DNA of 48,022 nt from Alicyclobacillus tolerans (GCF_001447355.1 NZ_JXBW01000022.1:1-48022); one strand, 5' to 3'; positions 15,504 to 24,469 are shown, counted from the stretch's first letter. Numbers and translations are program-made. Notes: generated by a model not told the origin, from the sequence alone.

Positions 15504-16739
15504 ATGCACGCGCGCGTTGTTTTGCTTGCATCCATTGTCGGCATCGCAGGGTTGCTTGCGGGGTGTGGAGCAACGCCAACCGAGCCGCCAGCAGCCGCCA
15601 GTGTCGTGCATGCTCGCGGTGCCCAGGCGGCGGGGAGCGCACTACAGCGAATTGCAGCCAAAGCAACAGCGACCCCCACGACATTCGCGAACGCCGTACA
15701 CGTCATAGATGCACACATTCAGATGTTTGACGATCGCGCGGGTGTGGCGTGGGGGTATCAAGGGAGCCACTTTGTGTTGTATGCAACGGAAGACGGTGCA
15801 CACACGTGGGTTCGCCAATCCCTGCCTCCCTTGCCTACCGACGATGTTGTGGCAAACGGCCCGGGCGGCGTCGACTATGTATATCCAATCGCCTCGTCCA
15901 AACGCATGTGGTCCTTGGTGTGGATCGATACGGGTGAAGCGCACATCCTGACTACGCGCGACGGCGGCTCGACTTGGAGTCCGTCGACGTTCTCACTTCC
16001 TGCCGGCGTGTCTCAGATCGCATTTGGCGAGTGGCAAGGTGCAAAAGCAGGTTGGCTATTGTTCGAAGATGACGCCAGCGGCGGCGCCGCTGCGAAATAC
16101 CTGTTTGCGACAACCGACGGCGGACAAGCTTGGCACATGGTGAACAATTCGCAGGATGAACTTGTCCACAACGGCTATGCCGCACGTCTGGATTTTGCCC
16201 CCAACGGCAAGACGGGCTTGTACGTAGGAGTCGACGATTTGACCAAAACGGTCAATGTCGTCGAAACGATAGACGGCGGTCTGCACTGGCACACAAGCGC
16301 ATTGACGCTGCCATCTCAGGCTGTCGCGCCCCCGGTTGTCGAGTTCGTCAAAGCGAATTCGAATCAATCCCTGATGGTGGCGTTCATGGTGCCGACAGCG
16401 AACGGCAATCAACTGTACGTCTGCACGTCGACGTACGGAAAAAACTGGACCATCGACGAATTAAACGTAGGCCAAGTGCAAGCAATGTCCGCCATCGCAC
16501 CCGATGGCCTTGTGTTGCTTGAATTGCGCAACGGCGAAGAAACGATTCTCCGCAGCTTGGACGACGGGCAAAGCTGGTACACGGTTGGTCATTCACTACA
16601 GGGCAGCCTTGCCAGTGCGATACATATTACGCTCGATATCCCGGATCCGGCGACATGGTATGTGCTTGCGCTCGACTCCAAGCTCAATGCAACGCTCTTG
16701 CGCTCGCAGGATGGCGGCATGCACTGGCAGACCATGTGA
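15504..16739 (+). CDS. Asp-box (BNR) repeat lipoprotein 1
   Basis: This 411-residue protein has a lipoprotein signal (VVLLASIVGIAGLLAGC), so it should be anchored outside the membrane. The mature part carries six Asp-box motifs of the form S/T-x-D-x-G-x-x-W, such as TRDGGSTW, TTDGGQAW, TIDGGLHW and SLDDGQSW; the last, SQDGGMHW, is at the extreme C-terminus. This pattern predicts a six- or seven-bladed beta-propeller like sialidases and Ycf48/sortilin-type proteins. No sialidase arginine triad is evident, so binding is more likely than catalysis. The ATG has GGAGG eight bases upstream. A second protein of the same design lies at 21932-23206. Confidence 0.75.
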   Translation: MHARVVLLASIVGIAGLLAGCGATPTEPPAAASVVHARGAQAAGSALQRIAAKATATPTTFANAVHVIDAHIQMFDDRAGVAWGYQGSHFVLYATEDGAHTWVRQSLPPLPTDDVVANGPGGVDYVYPIASSKRMWSLVWIDTGEAHILTTRDGGSTWSPSTFSLPAGVSQIAFGEWQGAKAGWLLFEDDASGGAAAKYLFATTDGGQAWHMVNNSQDELVHNGYAARLDFAPNGKTGLYVGVDDLTKTVNVVETIDGGLHWHTSALTLPSQAVAPPVVEFVKANSNQSLMVAFMVPTANGNQLYVCTSTYGKNWTIDELNVGQVQAMSAIAPDGLVLLELRNGEETILRSLDDGQSWYTVGHSLQGSLASAIHITLDIPDPATWYVLALDSKLNATLLRSQDGGMHWQTM

Positions 16740-16754
16740 TGAAATGGCGCGCAT

Positions 16755-17294
16755 TTACACGATCTCGGTGTGAAAGCAACGCTGCATATGTTCTAAAAAT
16801 AGCTCGCCTTGGTCCGTAAAGGTCGCGCAGCCAGCGCGGTGCACAACGGTCGCAAAACCAGCGTCATACGCACCGCCAGCTGTCAGAAAGTCGCAGATGT
16901 CTGTGCAGACGCCGACAATGTGCACCCGTTGGACGCCGAAAGCGCGCAGGCGAACGGCGAGGTCGGTGCCAGAAAAGGCGTTGTAGCTGGCCTTGGGGAC
17001 ATACATCACGGTGTCGCGATCGCGCTCCCGGTCATACCAAGTGGCGAGGTCACCGTACAGTTGCTGCCCCCACGTTCCTTTGACGTTATGTGGCGGCCAA
17101 TCGCGAAAATGTGGATCTCCTTCCTGATGCTCATCCATGCAGACGGCTACGATCTGTCCATCTCTCACCATGCGATCCGCCAGATCCACGATGTATGGAA
17201 CAATCGCCTGCGCCGCTCGACCGGCGGTGAGGCTTCCCTCATCGTGCACAAAATCGTTTGACATGTCGACAATGAGTAACGCTTCTTTGGCCAT
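16755..17294 (-). CDS. Isochorismatase-family cysteine hydrolase (nicotinamidase-like)
   Basis: This 179-residue cytoplasmic hydrolase shows the catalytic triad of the family: Asp in LLIVDMSNDFV (about residue 10), Lys in YVPKASYNAFSGTDL, and Cys in VGVCTDICDF. The metal-binding or cis-peptide region CMDEHQEGDPHF fits nicotinamidase-like members, which convert nicotinamide to nicotinate in NAD salvage. Isochorismatase and other amidase activities cannot be excluded. The ATG at 17292-17294 (MAKEALLIVDM) has GGGGG eight bases upstream. It is convergent with the Asp-box lipoprotein gene and divergent from trmB. Confidence 0.85.
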   Translation of the reverse strand: MAKEALLIVDMSNDFVHDEGSLTAGRAAQAIVPYIVDLADRMVRDGQIVAVCMDEHQEGDPHFRDWPPHNVKGTWGQQLYGDLATWYDRERDRDTVMYVPKASYNAFSGTDLAVRLRAFGVQRVHIVGVCTDICDFLTAGGAYDAGFATVVHRAGCATFTDQGELFLEHMQRCFHTEIV

Positions 17295-17388
17295 GACAAA
17301 GCCCCCAACCATTTGTTGCCCACATTGTACCCATACTTGCAACAAAACTGCCAACCAGATACGATGACGCAGGAAATGAGGGGAAGAT

Positions 17389-18048
17389 ATGCGCTACCGA
17401 GGATCACATCGATTGGGAAAATGGCTTGAACAAGGCGGCGAAAAGCTGCTTGACGCCCGCAAAGACGATTTACAAGTGTGGTATGCCGCGCAACGAAAAC
17501 CGTTTTGCCTGGAAATTGGCTGTGGAAAGGGTGGCTTTTTGCAAACCATGGCCAAGCTCCACCCGGACACAACCTTTGTAGGCGTCGACAAAATGCTGGC
17601 AGTCGTTGCCAAAGCGGCTGCAGGCGCGGCTCGGCAGGGATTGTCTAACACGACGTTTATCGTCGGGGACATTGGGCATATCGGAGAGCTTTGGCACGAA
17701 CCTCGCGTCGCCCGCATCTACCTGAACTTTTCCGACCCGTGGCCGCGCCGACGCTATTACGATCGCCGCCTGACCCACGCGAAGAAGCTTGCCCTGTACG
17801 CAAAATGGCTGTGTGCAGACGGTTGGCTCGAACAAAAGACGGACAACCTCGATCTATTTAACTGGTCGCTGGCTTCGCTTGCGGAAAATGGTTGGGACAT
17901 CGCCGAATGTGCGCGCGCATTTGCAGAGGGTGAACCCGACGGAACAAGCTTGTCCAGCAAATATGTGCAGACCGAATACGAGGCCAAGTTCCGCAGCATG
18001 GGTTTGCCCATATACTACTTGCGCGCTCGTCCAAAACAAGCTGAGTGA
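17389..18048 (+). CDS. trmB: tRNA (guanine-N7-)-methyltransferase TrmB
   Basis: This 219-residue SAM-dependent enzyme makes m7G46 in tRNA. It carries the SAM-binding motif CLEIGCGKGGFLQTMA, the GVDKMLAVVAKAA segment, and the family-specific IYLNFSDPWPRRRYYDRRLTH motif. The end region DGTSLSSKYVQTEYEAKFRSMGLPIYYL is typical for TrmB (formerly YtmQ in Bacillus). The ATG follows a GGGGAAG site. A shared hairpin at 18054-18080 lies just past its stop. Confidence 0.94.
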   Translation: MRYRGSHRLGKWLEQGGEKLLDARKDDLQVWYAAQRKPFCLEIGCGKGGFLQTMAKLHPDTTFVGVDKMLAVVAKAAAGAARQGLSNTTFIVGDIGHIGELWHEPRVARIYLNFSDPWPRRRYYDRRLTHAKKLALYAKWLCADGWLEQKTDNLDLFNWSLASLAENGWDIAECARAFAEGEPDGTSLSSKYVQTEYEAKFRSMGLPIYYLRARPKQAE

Positions 18049-18053
18049 AACGC

Positions 18054-18080
18054 AAAAGACCAGGGCTATGTCCCTGGTCT
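18054..18080 (-). terminator. Terminator between trmB and the aldehyde dehydrogenase
   Basis: AGACCAGGG (18057-18065) and CCCTGGTCT (18072-18080) form a perfect 9-bp stem with a 6-base loop. On the minus strand it runs into TTTTGCGTTT, so it best terminates the dehydrogenase gene; on the plus strand the T run is poor, but it may still act for trmB. Confidence 0.7.
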
Positions 18081-18095
18081 CGCCGTTTGTATCTC

Positions 18096-19538
18096 TTACA
18101 GTGGTTTCGTGCGAAATGCCGCCAGTTTGCGCTCCATCATGTCGTACATCGCATAGACAACCCCTTCACGGCCGACACCGCTCTCCTTGACACCACCGTA
18201 GGGCATATGATCCAGGCGATAGGTCGGCACCTGATTGACCAAGACCGCACCTGCCTGCAACGTTTCCACCGCCGTCAACGCGCGATCGATCCGCTTCGTG
18301 AAGACCCCTGCGTTAAGCCCGAACTTCGACCGGTTCGCAAGTTCCAAACCGACTTCCCAACTCGAAATTCGTTCGACGACGACGACGGGCCCAAACGCCT
18401 CCTCTGTGACGAGTTTTGCATCGGCAGGCACCCCCGTCACGACCGTCGGCTGCATGCGATTGCCGTCGATGTCGCCACCGCAAAGTACCTTCGCCCCAGC
18501 CGCTTTCGCTTCATCGAGCCAACCTGCGAGTCGTTTGCCAGCCTGCTCATTGATCAAGGCCGAGACGTCGGTTGCCTCATCGATTGGATCGCCAAACCGA
18601 AGGGCCTTCGCCCCCGCGACAATCCGCTCAACCAAGTCATCAAACAGCGCATCGTGGATATAAACCCTCTGAATCGAAATGCATACCTGTCCACTGTACG
18701 CAAACGCCCCGCTGACGATCTCGCTCGCTATTTTGCCTAACTCCTGCTCCGAGAACCCCTCATCGACGATAAGCGGCGAATTCGATCCGAGTTCCAGCGT
18801 CACCCTGCGCAAGCCCGCTTGTGCACGAATCTGCCGTCCGACCGATGGACTACCGGTGAATGTGACATACGCAACATCCGGGTGCGTCGTAAGCACTTCA
18901 CTGAGTTCTTTACCATCGCCCGGAATGATATTGAGCACGCCCTTAGGCAATCCGGCATCGGCAAAAATGTGGCCGAGCACGAGTGCCGACAAAGGCGTTT
19001 GTTCCGCTGGCTTGAGTACAATGGCATTGCCCGCGGCAATCGCTGGACCGACCTTGTGCGCCACAAGATTCATCGGGAAGTTAAACGGCGTGATCGCCGC
19101 GACGACGCCCAGTGGCTGCCACATCGTGAATCCTAAATGGTGTTCCCCGCGCGGCGCTGCGTCCATGGGCACGGTCTCGCCATGGATGGTCCGTGCGGCT
19201 TCTGCCGCAAAGCGATATGTCTCAACGGTCCGATCAATCTCTTGTCTGGCCGCTTTCACAGGTTTTGCAGCCTCGCGCGCGATCGTATCGACCAATTCGT
19301 CTTTCCGATCCGAAATCAAGTCAGCCACTTTGCGCAGGATGGCAGCGCGTTGCCACGCTGGAACCTGGCGAAACGACCTGGCCGCCCGCGCCGCAACGGC
19401 AATGGCCCGCTCCGCCTGCGCGGGGGAAGCGTAGCCAATCTGCGCGATGACGTCTTGGCTATACGGATTTTTAAGAGGCACCAAGCGCTCTCCTGCCTCC
19501 CAATCACCGTCGATCCACAAGTGTGTCTCTCCTGCCAT
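18096..19538 (-). CDS. NAD(P)-dependent aldehyde dehydrogenase
   Basis: This 480-residue cytoplasmic ALDH has the cofactor fold TPFNFPMNLVAHKVGPAIAAGN and VLKPAEQTP. FTGSPSVGRQI binds the nucleotide, the general base Glu lies in VTLELGSNSPLIV, and the nucleophile Cys in YSGQVCISIQRV. MPYGGVKESGVGREG is the end signature. The SNSPLIV and QVCISIQR variants group it with lactaldehyde/phosphonoacetaldehyde/GapN-like branches rather than betaine ALDH, but the substrate is not determined. The ATG at 19536-19538 has GGAGGG upstream; a longer frame from 19634 lacks a site. It follows the Gfo/Idh gene by about 97 bases. Confidence 0.88.
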   Translation of the reverse strand: MAGETHLWIDGDWEAGERLVPLKNPYSQDVIAQIGYASPAQAERAIAVAARAARSFRQVPAWQRAAILRKVADLISDRKDELVDTIAREAAKPVKAARQEIDRTVETYRFAAEAARTIHGETVPMDAAPRGEHHLGFTMWQPLGVVAAITPFNFPMNLVAHKVGPAIAAGNAIVLKPAEQTPLSALVLGHIFADAGLPKGVLNIIPGDGKELSEVLTTHPDVAYVTFTGSPSVGRQIRAQAGLRRVTLELGSNSPLIVDEGFSEQELGKIASEIVSGAFAYSGQVCISIQRVYIHDALFDDLVERIVAGAKALRFGDPIDEATDVSALINEQAGKRLAGWLDEAKAAGAKVLCGGDIDGNRMQPTVVTGVPADAKLVTEEAFGPVVVVERISSWEVGLELANRSKFGLNAGVFTKRIDRALTAVETLQAGAVLVNQVPTYRLDHMPYGGVKESGVGREGVVYAMYDMMERKLAAFRTKPL

Positions 19539-19635
19539 CGTCGATCCCTCCGTCCAATTGTTGCTCCCGTCCACGACACGGATTTCCATCTCAGGATACC
19601 CACGAGAAAACGAGCTGATGCGCCACAAGGTCACG

Positions 19636-20751
19636 TCAGGTGCTTACGCTAAGCGACTTGCCCCCCGCTTCCGCCGACGTCCGCATCGCATCGACGAGCC
19701 GCTCCGCAGCCAAGGCATCGCGGAATGTCGGCACAGGATAAGCAATTTCCTCACCTGCCACGCGTAGTGCAAAGACCGCAATACTGATGGCGTGCGCGTT
19801 TAAGTGCGCCGTCTGCGCGAATTTGGCCGGCATCGGTGCAAGCACCGGATGCGAGTCCAGCGTGGGCCCTGACAAACGTTCACCAGTTGGCGACCAAATC
19901 TCGGCCCTCGCCTCGCGATCCAGCGGTATGTACAGCACACCGCCCTCGCAGACGATCTCGATGCCGTCGCGCTCCCGTCCCACGTGAACGCGTGAGACCT
20001 CAAGTGTACCGACTGCGCCCGATTGCATGTCGAGCCTTGCCAAGGCCCAGTCATCAACGGTCACCGCCTCGCTTCCTCGCGAACCCGGACGACTTGACAC
20101 AAATGTGCGCAACTCCGCCGCAAGCGTTCGCACCGGGCCAAGCAGGTGCAACAAAAGATCGATTAAGTGGACACCGAGATCGGTAAGAGCGCCCCCACCC
20201 GCTTGCGCTTGGCGCAGACGCCAGGCCATCGGGCGATTCGGGTCTAGATAACCACCATGGAGCAGTTCGGCGCGAAACGTGAGAACTCGCCCGAGGCGGC
20301 CACTGCGTAGCCAATGGTAGGCATCGATCACCGCCGGATGAAAACGGTACATAAGCGCAACTTGATGAACAACCCCTGCCGCCTCAACCATCTCTGCCAT
20401 GCGCCGAGACTCGTCGAGAAAGCCGCTTAAAGGTTTTTCACAGTACACGGCGAGGCGATTCTGTAGCGCACTGGCCAATGCGGCCATATGAGCGTCGTTG
20501 GGCGATGCTATGGACACAGCATCCAAATCTTCACGCACAAACGCTTGCACGTCGTCCGTCACCGTACGAAACGTTTGCCTTGCCAGCGCAGCAGCGGGTG
20601 AAGCGAGATCGTGCACTACAGCTGTATCCCATACGATGTGTGGGCAAGGCCTGGAACTTGCGAGATTGAGTTGACTGGCAAGCACATGCGTACGGCCAAT
20701 AAAGCCGTAGCCGTGCAAACCCATGCGCAGCTGCCGATACGATTTCGTCAA
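19636..20751 (-). CDS. Gfo/Idh/MocA family oxidoreductase
   Basis: This 371-residue protein has an N-terminal Rossmann domain (MGLHGYGFIGRTHV; AVSIASPNDAH) with the family signature VYCEKPLSGFLDESRRM. The C-terminal alpha/beta substrate domain includes LTDLGVHLIDLLLHLLG, whose D and H fit the usual catalytic DxGxHxxD pattern. It is an NAD(P)-dependent sugar or polyol dehydrogenase of unknown substrate. The start is a TTG at 20749-20751 with AGGTGA just upstream, nine bases past the gluQ stop, so it is co-transcribed with gluQ. Confidence 0.88.
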   Translation of the reverse strand: MTKSYRQLRMGLHGYGFIGRTHVLASQLNLASSRPCPHIVWDTAVVHDLASPAAALARQTFRTVTDDVQAFVREDLDAVSIASPNDAHMAALASALQNRLAVYCEKPLSGFLDESRRMAEMVEAAGVVHQVALMYRFHPAVIDAYHWLRSGRLGRVLTFRAELLHGGYLDPNRPMAWRLRQAQAGGGALTDLGVHLIDLLLHLLGPVRTLAAELRTFVSSRPGSRGSEAVTVDDWALARLDMQSGAVGTLEVSRVHVGRERDGIEIVCEGGVLYIPLDREARAEIWSPTGERLSGPTLDSHPVLAPMPAKFAQTAHLNAHAISIAVFALRVAGEEIAYPVPTFRDALAAERLVDAMRTSAEAGGKSLSVST

Positions 20752-20760
20752 GTGATCACC

Positions 20761-21726
20761 TCAATGGGGTTGCAAATAGGATTGATGCTCAGCGGTCCAC
20801 ACGATGTCTGACGCAGGCAGCCTTGCCATCTGAAAACGAGGTATGAGTGCGTATGGATGGATCGGCTCGGGGCGCTCAAGCAATCCGGCCAGATGCGCCA
20901 ACAGGCCGACGACGCGTTCTGGCGCGACGCCTAGAGAGCGCAGGGCAAAAAGCGTCAAATCGCCATCTCGCTTGGATAGCCTGCGCCCGCCTTCGTCGAC
21001 GATGAGCGGTACATGTGCATAGGCGGGTGGTTGTAGCTCGAAGGCCTCGTAAAGGAAGCCTTGGCGCAATGTCGACGCAAGTAAGTCGCGCCCGCGCAAC
21101 ACGTCCGTCACCTCCATCTCGGCGTCATCGACGACGACCGCCAACTGATACGAGACGACGCCGTCCGCCCGCCACACGACGAAATCTCCACCGTCACTCG
21201 GCCGCCCTACTTGGCGTCCACGAACGAGATCGACAAACGAAACCGTAACCTCGGCTGGTACGTGCAGCCGCAACGATGGCGACTTTTGCTCGGCGCGATG
21301 CTGGCGCTCACTTGCCGTTAGCAGCCGGCAGCGTCCATCGTAACGTGGCTCATCGCCAAACCAACCATGAGGCGCGGATGCAATGGCCGCAATGTCCGCT
21401 CGACTGCAAAAACACGGGTAGGTCAGGCCGCGGTCGGTCAATTTGGCCATGGCCTGTTCGTAGCGGGCGATCCGCTGACTTTGCACGTACGGGGCATGAG
21501 GGCCACCCACGTCGGGGCCCTCGTCCCAGTCTAGGCCAAGCCAACGCAAATCACTTACAATCTGTTCGACAAAGTGGGTGCGCGAGCGGCCGCGGTCCAA
21601 ATCCTCGATGCGCAAAATAAAGCCTCCGTTTGCGGATCGCATCTGTAGCCAGGCAAGCAAGGCGACAAAGGCATTGCCCACATGCATAAGTCCTGTAGGA
21701 CTCGGTGCAAAACGGCCTCTATGCAT
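20761..21726 (-). CDS. gluQ: Glutamyl-Q tRNA(Asp) synthetase
   Basis: This 321-residue GluRS paralogue lacks the anticodon-binding domain. It attaches glutamate to queuosine at position 34 of tRNA-Asp. The HIGH-like element is RFAPSPTGLMHVGNAFVALLAW and the KMSKS-like element RRLSKRDGD. A zinc site is visible as CFCSRADI followed by YDGRC. It also shows FILRIEDLDRGRSR and FVVWRADGVVSYQLAVVVDDAEM. The length is typical for GluQ and too short for GltX. The ATG has AGGTGA seven bases upstream. It heads a likely transcript with the Gfo/Idh gene. Confidence 0.93.
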   Translation of the reverse strand: MHRGRFAPSPTGLMHVGNAFVALLAWLQMRSANGGFILRIEDLDRGRSRTHFVEQIVSDLRWLGLDWDEGPDVGGPHAPYVQSQRIARYEQAMAKLTDRGLTYPCFCSRADIAAIASAPHGWFGDEPRYDGRCRLLTASERQHRAEQKSPSLRLHVPAEVTVSFVDLVRGRQVGRPSDGGDFVVWRADGVVSYQLAVVVDDAEMEVTDVLRGRDLLASTLRQGFLYEAFELQPPAYAHVPLIVDEGGRRLSKRDGDLTLFALRSLGVAPERVVGLLAHLAGLLERPEPIHPYALIPRFQMARLPASDIVWTAEHQSYLQPH

Positions 21727-21816
21727 TTATCGTTCACCTCGCCAAGCAAAGCGTCATTTTTATGGTAGCAAAAAATGATCGAGATACCGAATGGGCGACA
21801 AGCAGGAATTCTATCG

Positions 21817-21830
21817 TGTGAGCGCTAACA
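21817..21830. promoter_or_regulatory. LacI-type palindrome upstream of Asp-box protein 2
   Basis: TGTGAGCGCTAACA matches its own reverse complement at 12 of 14 positions around a central GC. This is the general layout of LacI-family operators. It lies about 100 bases before the start of the Asp-box protein gene. The only LacI-family gene in the window is 13 kb away and has differently patterned candidate sites. Confidence 0.3.
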
Positions 21831-21931
21831 TGTGTTCATGACATACTGTGATTCGACCTCTGTGATAGGGTGTGGAATGAGATTCATATGTTTGAAACGC
21901 AGGGGCCACCGGCGGGAAAGGAGAACGACCG

Positions 21932-23206
21932 ATGAAACCGACGCGAGTTCGTCGCTGGTTCATCTCGCGCAGGGATCCTGTGCAACGACTGGGTATTGTT
22001 GTGATCCTCCTTGGGGCCGTCGTGGCTGTCGGCACAGATATGCATGCCAACTTCTCCACAAAGGGGTCGAGTCTACCTGGCGAGCTTGCAAAACCAGTCA
22101 CACCCGGGGAAAAGGCACCCCGTACACAGAGATCCGCGCTGCCAGGCCTTCATGTGTCCCCGTCCATCGCTGCATCCGTCCGCACCGCGACGAGTTCCGA
22201 GGCATTCGCTGCGACGGCCTTGTTGCCTTGGACGAACGGCCAATGGGCAGTGTCCGGGAACACGTGGTATCGCGAGGACGATGATCTCACATGGCGCAAT
22301 GTAACACCGCCTACTGTCGTCTCCTCGGACGCCATCGTGACGGCATGCGGATTTGAAAGTCCAAACACAGGGGTCATCGCGACACTGCAAAACGGGGTCA
22401 CCACCTTGTACAGCACCAACGACGGAGGCAATACGTGGGTTGCGGCGAACCTGCCTGCCGCGGGGGAAGTTGTCCGACAGATCGACATGGTCAACGCCCA
22501 CGTCGGATATGCGTATGCCGAAGACGGCAGTGTGTTTTCCCTTTGGGAAACCGTGAACGGCGGTCAGAACTGGGTGACCACTCTGAGCGGGACAGACCCA
22601 CTGGCAACCGTAAACCCTTGGTTCCCAGGTACACCCCAAGCGATCTCGTTTTCGAGCGCCGCCGTGGGTTATCGCTGGTCATCGCCAACGTCCATTGCGT
22701 ATACGACCAACGCAGGGAGTTCGTGGTCGAGCAAGCTGCCGCAGCTATCGCTCCCGAGTGGCACAGCCGCATTGACGAACATCCATTGGACGGAGTTGCC
22801 GCAGTTTTTCGGAAACGTCGGCATCTGGGCCCTCGAGGCAAGCGTCGCCAACAAGCACGTCTACATCATCTATCGGAGTTCGGATGGCGGAGTTTCCTGG
22901 AGCCCTGTCGCAGTGGAGCGGTGGGCCCCTGGCGTCGCCCTTCATTTCGTCACGCCGCAAACGGGTTGGGCCATCGACCCGAAACAAAACAAAGTGTTCA
23001 CAACCGACAATGGAGGGGACACATGGAAATCAGTTGCATCGTCGATTCGCGTTTCATCGCTCATCGACGTTCAACCAATCTCAGCCTCGCAGGCATATGC
23101 GGTTGAAATTTTGAAGAGTGGCACCATCCGTTGGATGGTCACGACTGATGGAGGAGAATCCTGGAGCACAACGACTTATCCTTTTCCCGTCCGTGGCACA
23201 CCCTAA
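21932..23206 (+). CDS. Asp-box (BNR) repeat membrane-anchored protein 2
   Basis: This 424-residue protein has a basic N-terminus (KPTRVRRWFISRR) and one hydrophobic segment (LGIVVILLGAVVAVG, about residues 21-35), predicting an extracellular domain held by one membrane helix or released after cleavage. The exported part has six Asp-box-like motifs: TNDGGNTW, TVNGGQNW, TTNAGSSW, SSDGGVSW, TDNGGDTW and TTDGGESW. Together they suggest a beta-propeller of the Ycf48/sialidase-like type. The last motif lies near the C-terminus, as in the protein at 15504. The ATG has AGGAG eight bases upstream. Function is unknown; a ligand-binding surface role is inferred. Confidence 0.75.
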   Translation: MKPTRVRRWFISRRDPVQRLGIVVILLGAVVAVGTDMHANFSTKGSSLPGELAKPVTPGEKAPRTQRSALPGLHVSPSIAASVRTATSSEAFAATALLPWTNGQWAVSGNTWYREDDDLTWRNVTPPTVVSSDAIVTACGFESPNTGVIATLQNGVTTLYSTNDGGNTWVAANLPAAGEVVRQIDMVNAHVGYAYAEDGSVFSLWETVNGGQNWVTTLSGTDPLATVNPWFPGTPQAISFSSAAVGYRWSSPTSIAYTTNAGSSWSSKLPQLSLPSGTAALTNIHWTELPQFFGNVGIWALEASVANKHVYIIYRSSDGGVSWSPVAVERWAPGVALHFVTPQTGWAIDPKQNKVFTTDNGGDTWKSVASSIRVSSLIDVQPISASQAYAVEILKSGTIRWMVTTDGGESWSTTTYPFPVRGTP

Positions 23207-23243
23207 TCTGTACGACGACAACGTCTTACAGTTTGGGGGCAGG

Positions 23244-23969
23244 ATGACCATGATGAGTTTTCGGGGCTTGTACCGTGTCAGCTGGGTGATGGAGCAAACA
23301 TGGCAACACCTGTTGTTTGCGCATTGGCCTGTCGCAGCAAGGCATATTCAACCACTTTTGCCGGTGGGTCTAGAGGTCGACACGTATGACGGAACGGCTT
23401 GGGTCAGCGCCATCCCCTTTTATGTCACTCGCATGCATCTACGTGGGTTGCCGGCTTTACCCGGCTTGGCCGACTTCCCCGAATGTAACCTGCGCACGTA
23501 TGTGACGTACCGTGGTACACCGGGCGTCTATTTTTTTCGATTGGATGCCGGACATGTTTTCGTGCCATCGCTCGGGCGAATTGGCTTTCACGTACCGTAT
23601 CAATATGCCAGGTTCTATTTTTCCTCAACACATCAACAGACCATTTGTAGGTTCCACGCAAATGGCCACCTGCATCGAGGTGGCCTTGCGTGTACGTACC
23701 AACCCATTCCGACTGCTGAGCCATTCACGCCAAGTGGCGGATCGCTCGAAGCATGGCTGGTCAACCGATTTCACTTATTTACATATTGGCATGAAAGACT
23801 ATGGCGAGGCGATCTCGCCCACAGTCCATGGCAACTCCGCAAAGCGCGATGGCGCCTTGAACATAACAGCCTATTTACGCCATTCGGGTTCGCACCGCTG
23901 GCGCCAGAGCCCTTGCTGTTTACCGCACAACCCATTACGGCTCGCATTTGGCCGCTCATCCCTGCATGA
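23244..23969 (+). CDS. YqjF family protein (DUF2071)
   Basis: This 241-residue soluble protein shows the DUF2071 pattern. An N-terminal WQHLLFAHWPVAARHIQPLLPVGLEVDTYDGTAWVSAIPF block precedes FPECNLRTYVTYRGTPGVYFF and the later NRFHLFTYW. The C-terminus has PWQLRKARWRLEHNSL. Bacillus YqjF belongs here; the activity is unknown. Three in-frame ATGs lie within four codons after GGGGGCAGG; I list the first, but the second has better spacing. It begins 38 bases after Asp-box protein 2 on the same strand. Confidence 0.82.
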   Translation: MTMMSFRGLYRVSWVMEQTWQHLLFAHWPVAARHIQPLLPVGLEVDTYDGTAWVSAIPFYVTRMHLRGLPALPGLADFPECNLRTYVTYRGTPGVYFFRLDAGHVFVPSLGRIGFHVPYQYARFYFSSTHQQTICRFHANGHLHRGGLACTYQPIPTAEPFTPSGGSLEAWLVNRFHLFTYWHERLWRGDLAHSPWQLRKARWRLEHNSLFTPFGFAPLAPEPLLFTAQPITARIWPLIPA

Positions 23970-23990
23970 TGCGCAGCGTCCAAAACGGTG

Positions 23991-24446
23991 TCAACCGTCG
24001 ACCTGCGTCGCCGCGTGAATCTTCCCCAGCAGCGCTCGAATATCGGTGAGAAGTCGCTCGACGTCGGAAATCGCGAGATTTTGTACGCGAGAAAGAACAC
24101 ATTCGGGTACGTCCGCAACCCGTTGACGCAGGGACTTCCCGCTTTCAGTAAGAGAAACGTAAACCTTCCGCTCGTCGTCCTCAGCCCGACGCCGATGCAC
24201 CAGCCCCGACTCTTGCATGCGTTTGAGCAGTGGCGTCAAGGTCCCGGAGTCTAAATACAGTCGTTCGCCAAGCGACTTGACGGTGCATTCCCCTAGTTCG
24301 AACAAGGCGACCAACACGAGGTACTGCGGGAATGTGAGTCCATGCGGCTCTAACAGCGGCCGATACAACTTCATCGTCTCGCGCGAACACGCGTAAATCG
24401 TAAAACAAAGGTGATCGTCAAGCTTGACAAACGGTTTGTCAGACAT
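23991..24446 (-). CDS. OhrR-like MarR family regulator
   Basis: This 151-residue winged-helix repressor carries the OhrR signature LDDHLCFTIYACSRETMKLYRPLL. The reactive Cys14 corresponds to the peroxide-sensing Cys15 of Bacillus OhrR. The DNA-binding region is ECTVKSLGERLYLDSGTLTPLLKRMQESGLVHRRRAEDDERKVYVSLTE. The family normally represses ohr, a thiol peroxidase for organic hydroperoxides, but no ohr gene lies nearby. An alternative is a MarR protein with a redox cysteine and another target. The ATG at 24444-24446 has GGAGG six bases upstream. It follows the ATP sulfurylase gene by 56 bases. Confidence 0.82.
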   Translation of the reverse strand: MSDKPFVKLDDHLCFTIYACSRETMKLYRPLLEPHGLTFPQYLVLVALFELGECTVKSLGERLYLDSGTLTPLLKRMQESGLVHRRRAEDDERKVYVSLTESGKSLRQRVADVPECVLSRVQNLAISDVERLLTDIRALLGKIHAATQVDG

Positions 24447-24469
24447 GTACTTCCTCCGTCCGGGAAGGA

